Shown here: positions 6,298 to 7,270 of the stretch, piece by piece | Position numbering within the stretch: the first letter of the stretch is position 1 | How the letters are laid out: the number at the start of each line of letters is the position of its first letter | Source of the DNA: Bacteroidales bacterium UBA5072 | Lineage (GTDB): Bacteria; Bacteroidota; Bacteroidia; Bacteroidales; UBA10428 | Direction of reading: 5' to 3' | Assembly: GCA_002415855.1 (NCBI GenBank) | Contig: DIAS01000098.1 | Span: 8,019-15,288 of the forward strand | Length of the DNA stretch: 7,270 nt | The notes under the pieces: generated by a model | What the model was told of the DNA's origin: nothing | Database searches by the model: none | Seen by the model: only the letters and a program-made list of their open reading frames with translations | Position numbers and translations under genes: made by a program

Positions 6298-6327
6298 ATA
6301 TGACTGGTGACTGGTCACCAGTCATAT
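6298..6327 (-). terminator. 13-bp perfect hairpin after the EamA gene
   Basis: ATATGACTGGTGA (6298-6310) and TCACCAGTCATAT (6315-6327) pair perfectly around a CTGG loop. On the minus strand the stem begins two bases after the EamA stop codon (6330-6332) and is followed by TAATATTTG, a modest T-rich stretch, so intrinsic termination is plausible. It contains two tandem GACTGGT 7-mers (6302, 6309) followed by an inverted copy, linking it to the repeat at 4513. It separates EamA from the dedA promoter. Confidence 0.55.
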
Positions 6328-6329
6328 CT

Positions 6330-7202
6330 TCATTGTTCATCCTCGGCATTTATCCTCTTCTGCAAAGCACTTACTCCGATAATTGCCGCGATGATCATCC
6401 CTCCTCCCAGCATGATCCTTGGTGACAGGGCTTCCGCAAAAAAGAAGAACCCCATCAGCGCTGCAAAGACAATCCGTGATGAGGAAACCATAGAACCTGC
6501 TTTGGCGCTGACATTCTTATAGCCCATCGTCAGAAGCACCTGACCCGCTACCCCCATCATACCACTGCCAAGTAACATAGGAAGTTCGTGTTGCCGGGGC
6601 ATGACAAAGACCGGAGCCATCATAAAGGCATTACAGACTGTGCCAATAGCCATCAGATAAAAGACGATCAGTACAGTGGAATCATATTCCCTGGCAACTG
6701 ACAGGGTAATAATTGCGAAAGCGGCAAAAATACCGGAGAGCAGACCAACGATATCACCGATATTGATATTTGAGAAATCAGGAAAGACAACCAGGTAGAT
6801 ACCCGTCATGGCTACAATCAGAAAAAGAAATGACAGTTTGTGCATCTTTTCGAGCCTGAACAGTGGTGCCAAAAGGAAAATAAATATGGGGTAGGTCATG
6901 TTTAACATATTGGCATTGGTGACCGAACTGTGCTCAACAGCATAAAAGAAAGCTACCAGTGCAGAAAAGCTCAGCACAGCCCGGGCCAATACCAGCAATA
7001 CCCTGTGAGGCCTGAAGGACGTATTTGTCCTCCACATATAAAGTGCAGCAATGACAACACCCAATGAAACCCTGAAGAAAGTGATCTCGATGGCCGGTAT
7101 GTCCGATGCGTTGGTAACATATTTGGCAAAAACCGTAGCCGATGCGAAGCAGAATTCCGCAAGCACCAGCAGGATGACACCATTATTTAACGTTTTGAAC
7201 AT
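6330..7202 (-). CDS. EamA-family (DMT superfamily) transporter, 10 TM
   Basis: Inner-membrane permease of the drug/metabolite transporter superfamily; members export amino acids, drugs or other metabolites, and substrate is not predictable here. The 290 residues hold two EamA repeats of five helices each, roughly at 8-28, 37-57, 68-88, 95-114, 121-139, 149-169, 177-197, 207-227, 240-258 and 261-281. Typical signatures are FFRVSLGVVIAALY in helix 2, the helix 3-4 region AVEHSSVTNANMLNMTYPIFIFLLAP, and in repeat two the pattern GYKNVSAKAGSMVSSSRIVFAALMG with FFFFAEAL before the last helix. The Glu of FAEAL fits the usual LGE motif. The N-terminus is short, as usual, so the ATG at 7202 is reasonable. 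Any promoter lies in or beyond the 7-bp repeat immediately upstream. A hairpin directly follows the stop. Confidence 0.9.
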   Translation of the reverse strand: MFKTLNNGVILLVLAEFCFASATVFAKYVTNASDIPAIEITFFRVSLGVVIAALYMWRTNTSFRPHRVLLVLARAVLSFSALVAFFYAVEHSSVTNANMLNMTYPIFIFLLAPLFRLEKMHKLSFLFLIVAMTGIYLVVFPDFSNINIGDIVGLLSGIFAAFAIITLSVAREYDSTVLIVFYLMAIGTVCNAFMMAPVFVMPRQHELPMLLGSGMMGVAGQVLLTMGYKNVSAKAGSMVSSSRIVFAALMGFFFFAEALSPRIMLGGGMIIAAIIGVSALQKRINAEDEQ

Positions 7203-7211
7203 ATATCAGTT

Positions 7212-7270
7212 AACCTACAACCTACAACCTACAACCTACAACCTTCAACCTGCAACCTACAACCTACAAC
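7212..7270. repeat. 7-bp tandem repeat AACCTAC, runs off the window
   Basis: Eight 7-bp units begin at 7212, 7219, 7226, 7233, 7240, 7247, 7254 and 7261, plus three bases of a ninth at the edge. Only two units differ, each at position 6 (AACCTTC, AACCTGC). The array lies nine bases upstream of the EamA start; on that strand it reads GTAGGTT. Its full length and the gene beyond it are not visible. Confidence 0.92.

Overview
The window looks like ordinary chromosomal DNA of a member of the Bacteroidota, probably an environmental lineage; I cannot fix the order or genus. The evidence is an E1 enzyme with alpha and beta subunits fused in one chain, the near absence of Shine-Dalgarno sequences, one promoter matching the Bacteroides-type pattern (TTTG ... 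TAnnTTTG) at 6263-6292, and short low-complexity repeats in the spacers. There is no rRNA, tRNA, CRISPR array, transposase, phage gene or recognisable defence gene, and no gene-free stretch longer than about 130 bp.

Left part (1-3109, + strand): the 3' part of a lipoyl-dependent acyltransferase (E2), cut by the window edge, then a fused E1 alpha/beta 2-oxo acid dehydrogenase. Together they form most of a branched-chain 2-oxo acid (or pyruvate) dehydrogenase complex; the E3 gene is not in the window. A branched-chain role would fit the iso-branched fatty acids common in this phylum, but the sequence does not prove the substrate.

Middle part (3156-5468, + strand): a divergent long-chain flavodoxin, a secreted thioredoxin-fold protein with a CPWC active site, a 65-residue Gly-rich putative membrane protein, and a D-amino acid aminotransferase with its known catalytic and substrate-binding residues intact. 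These are co-directional, but the spacers of 46-125 bp and mixed functions do not prove a single operon.

Right part (5576-7202, - strand): an EamA/DMT-family transporter, then a DedA-family membrane protein. A hairpin directly after the transporter stop and a good Bacteroidota-type promoter before dedA suggest dedA is transcribed separately. dat and dedA are convergent.

I found no convincing new multi-gene system. The most unusual signal is in the spacers: microrepeat arrays with 7- or 8-bp units occupy six of them, five lying within a few bases of a stop codon. One array is interrupted by a 20-bp GC-rich palindromic element whose removal restores the 8-bp register exactly. Two enzymes also have substitutions at cofactor-binding positions: the flavodoxin FMN loops and the E1 thiamine-diphosphate/Mg motif.
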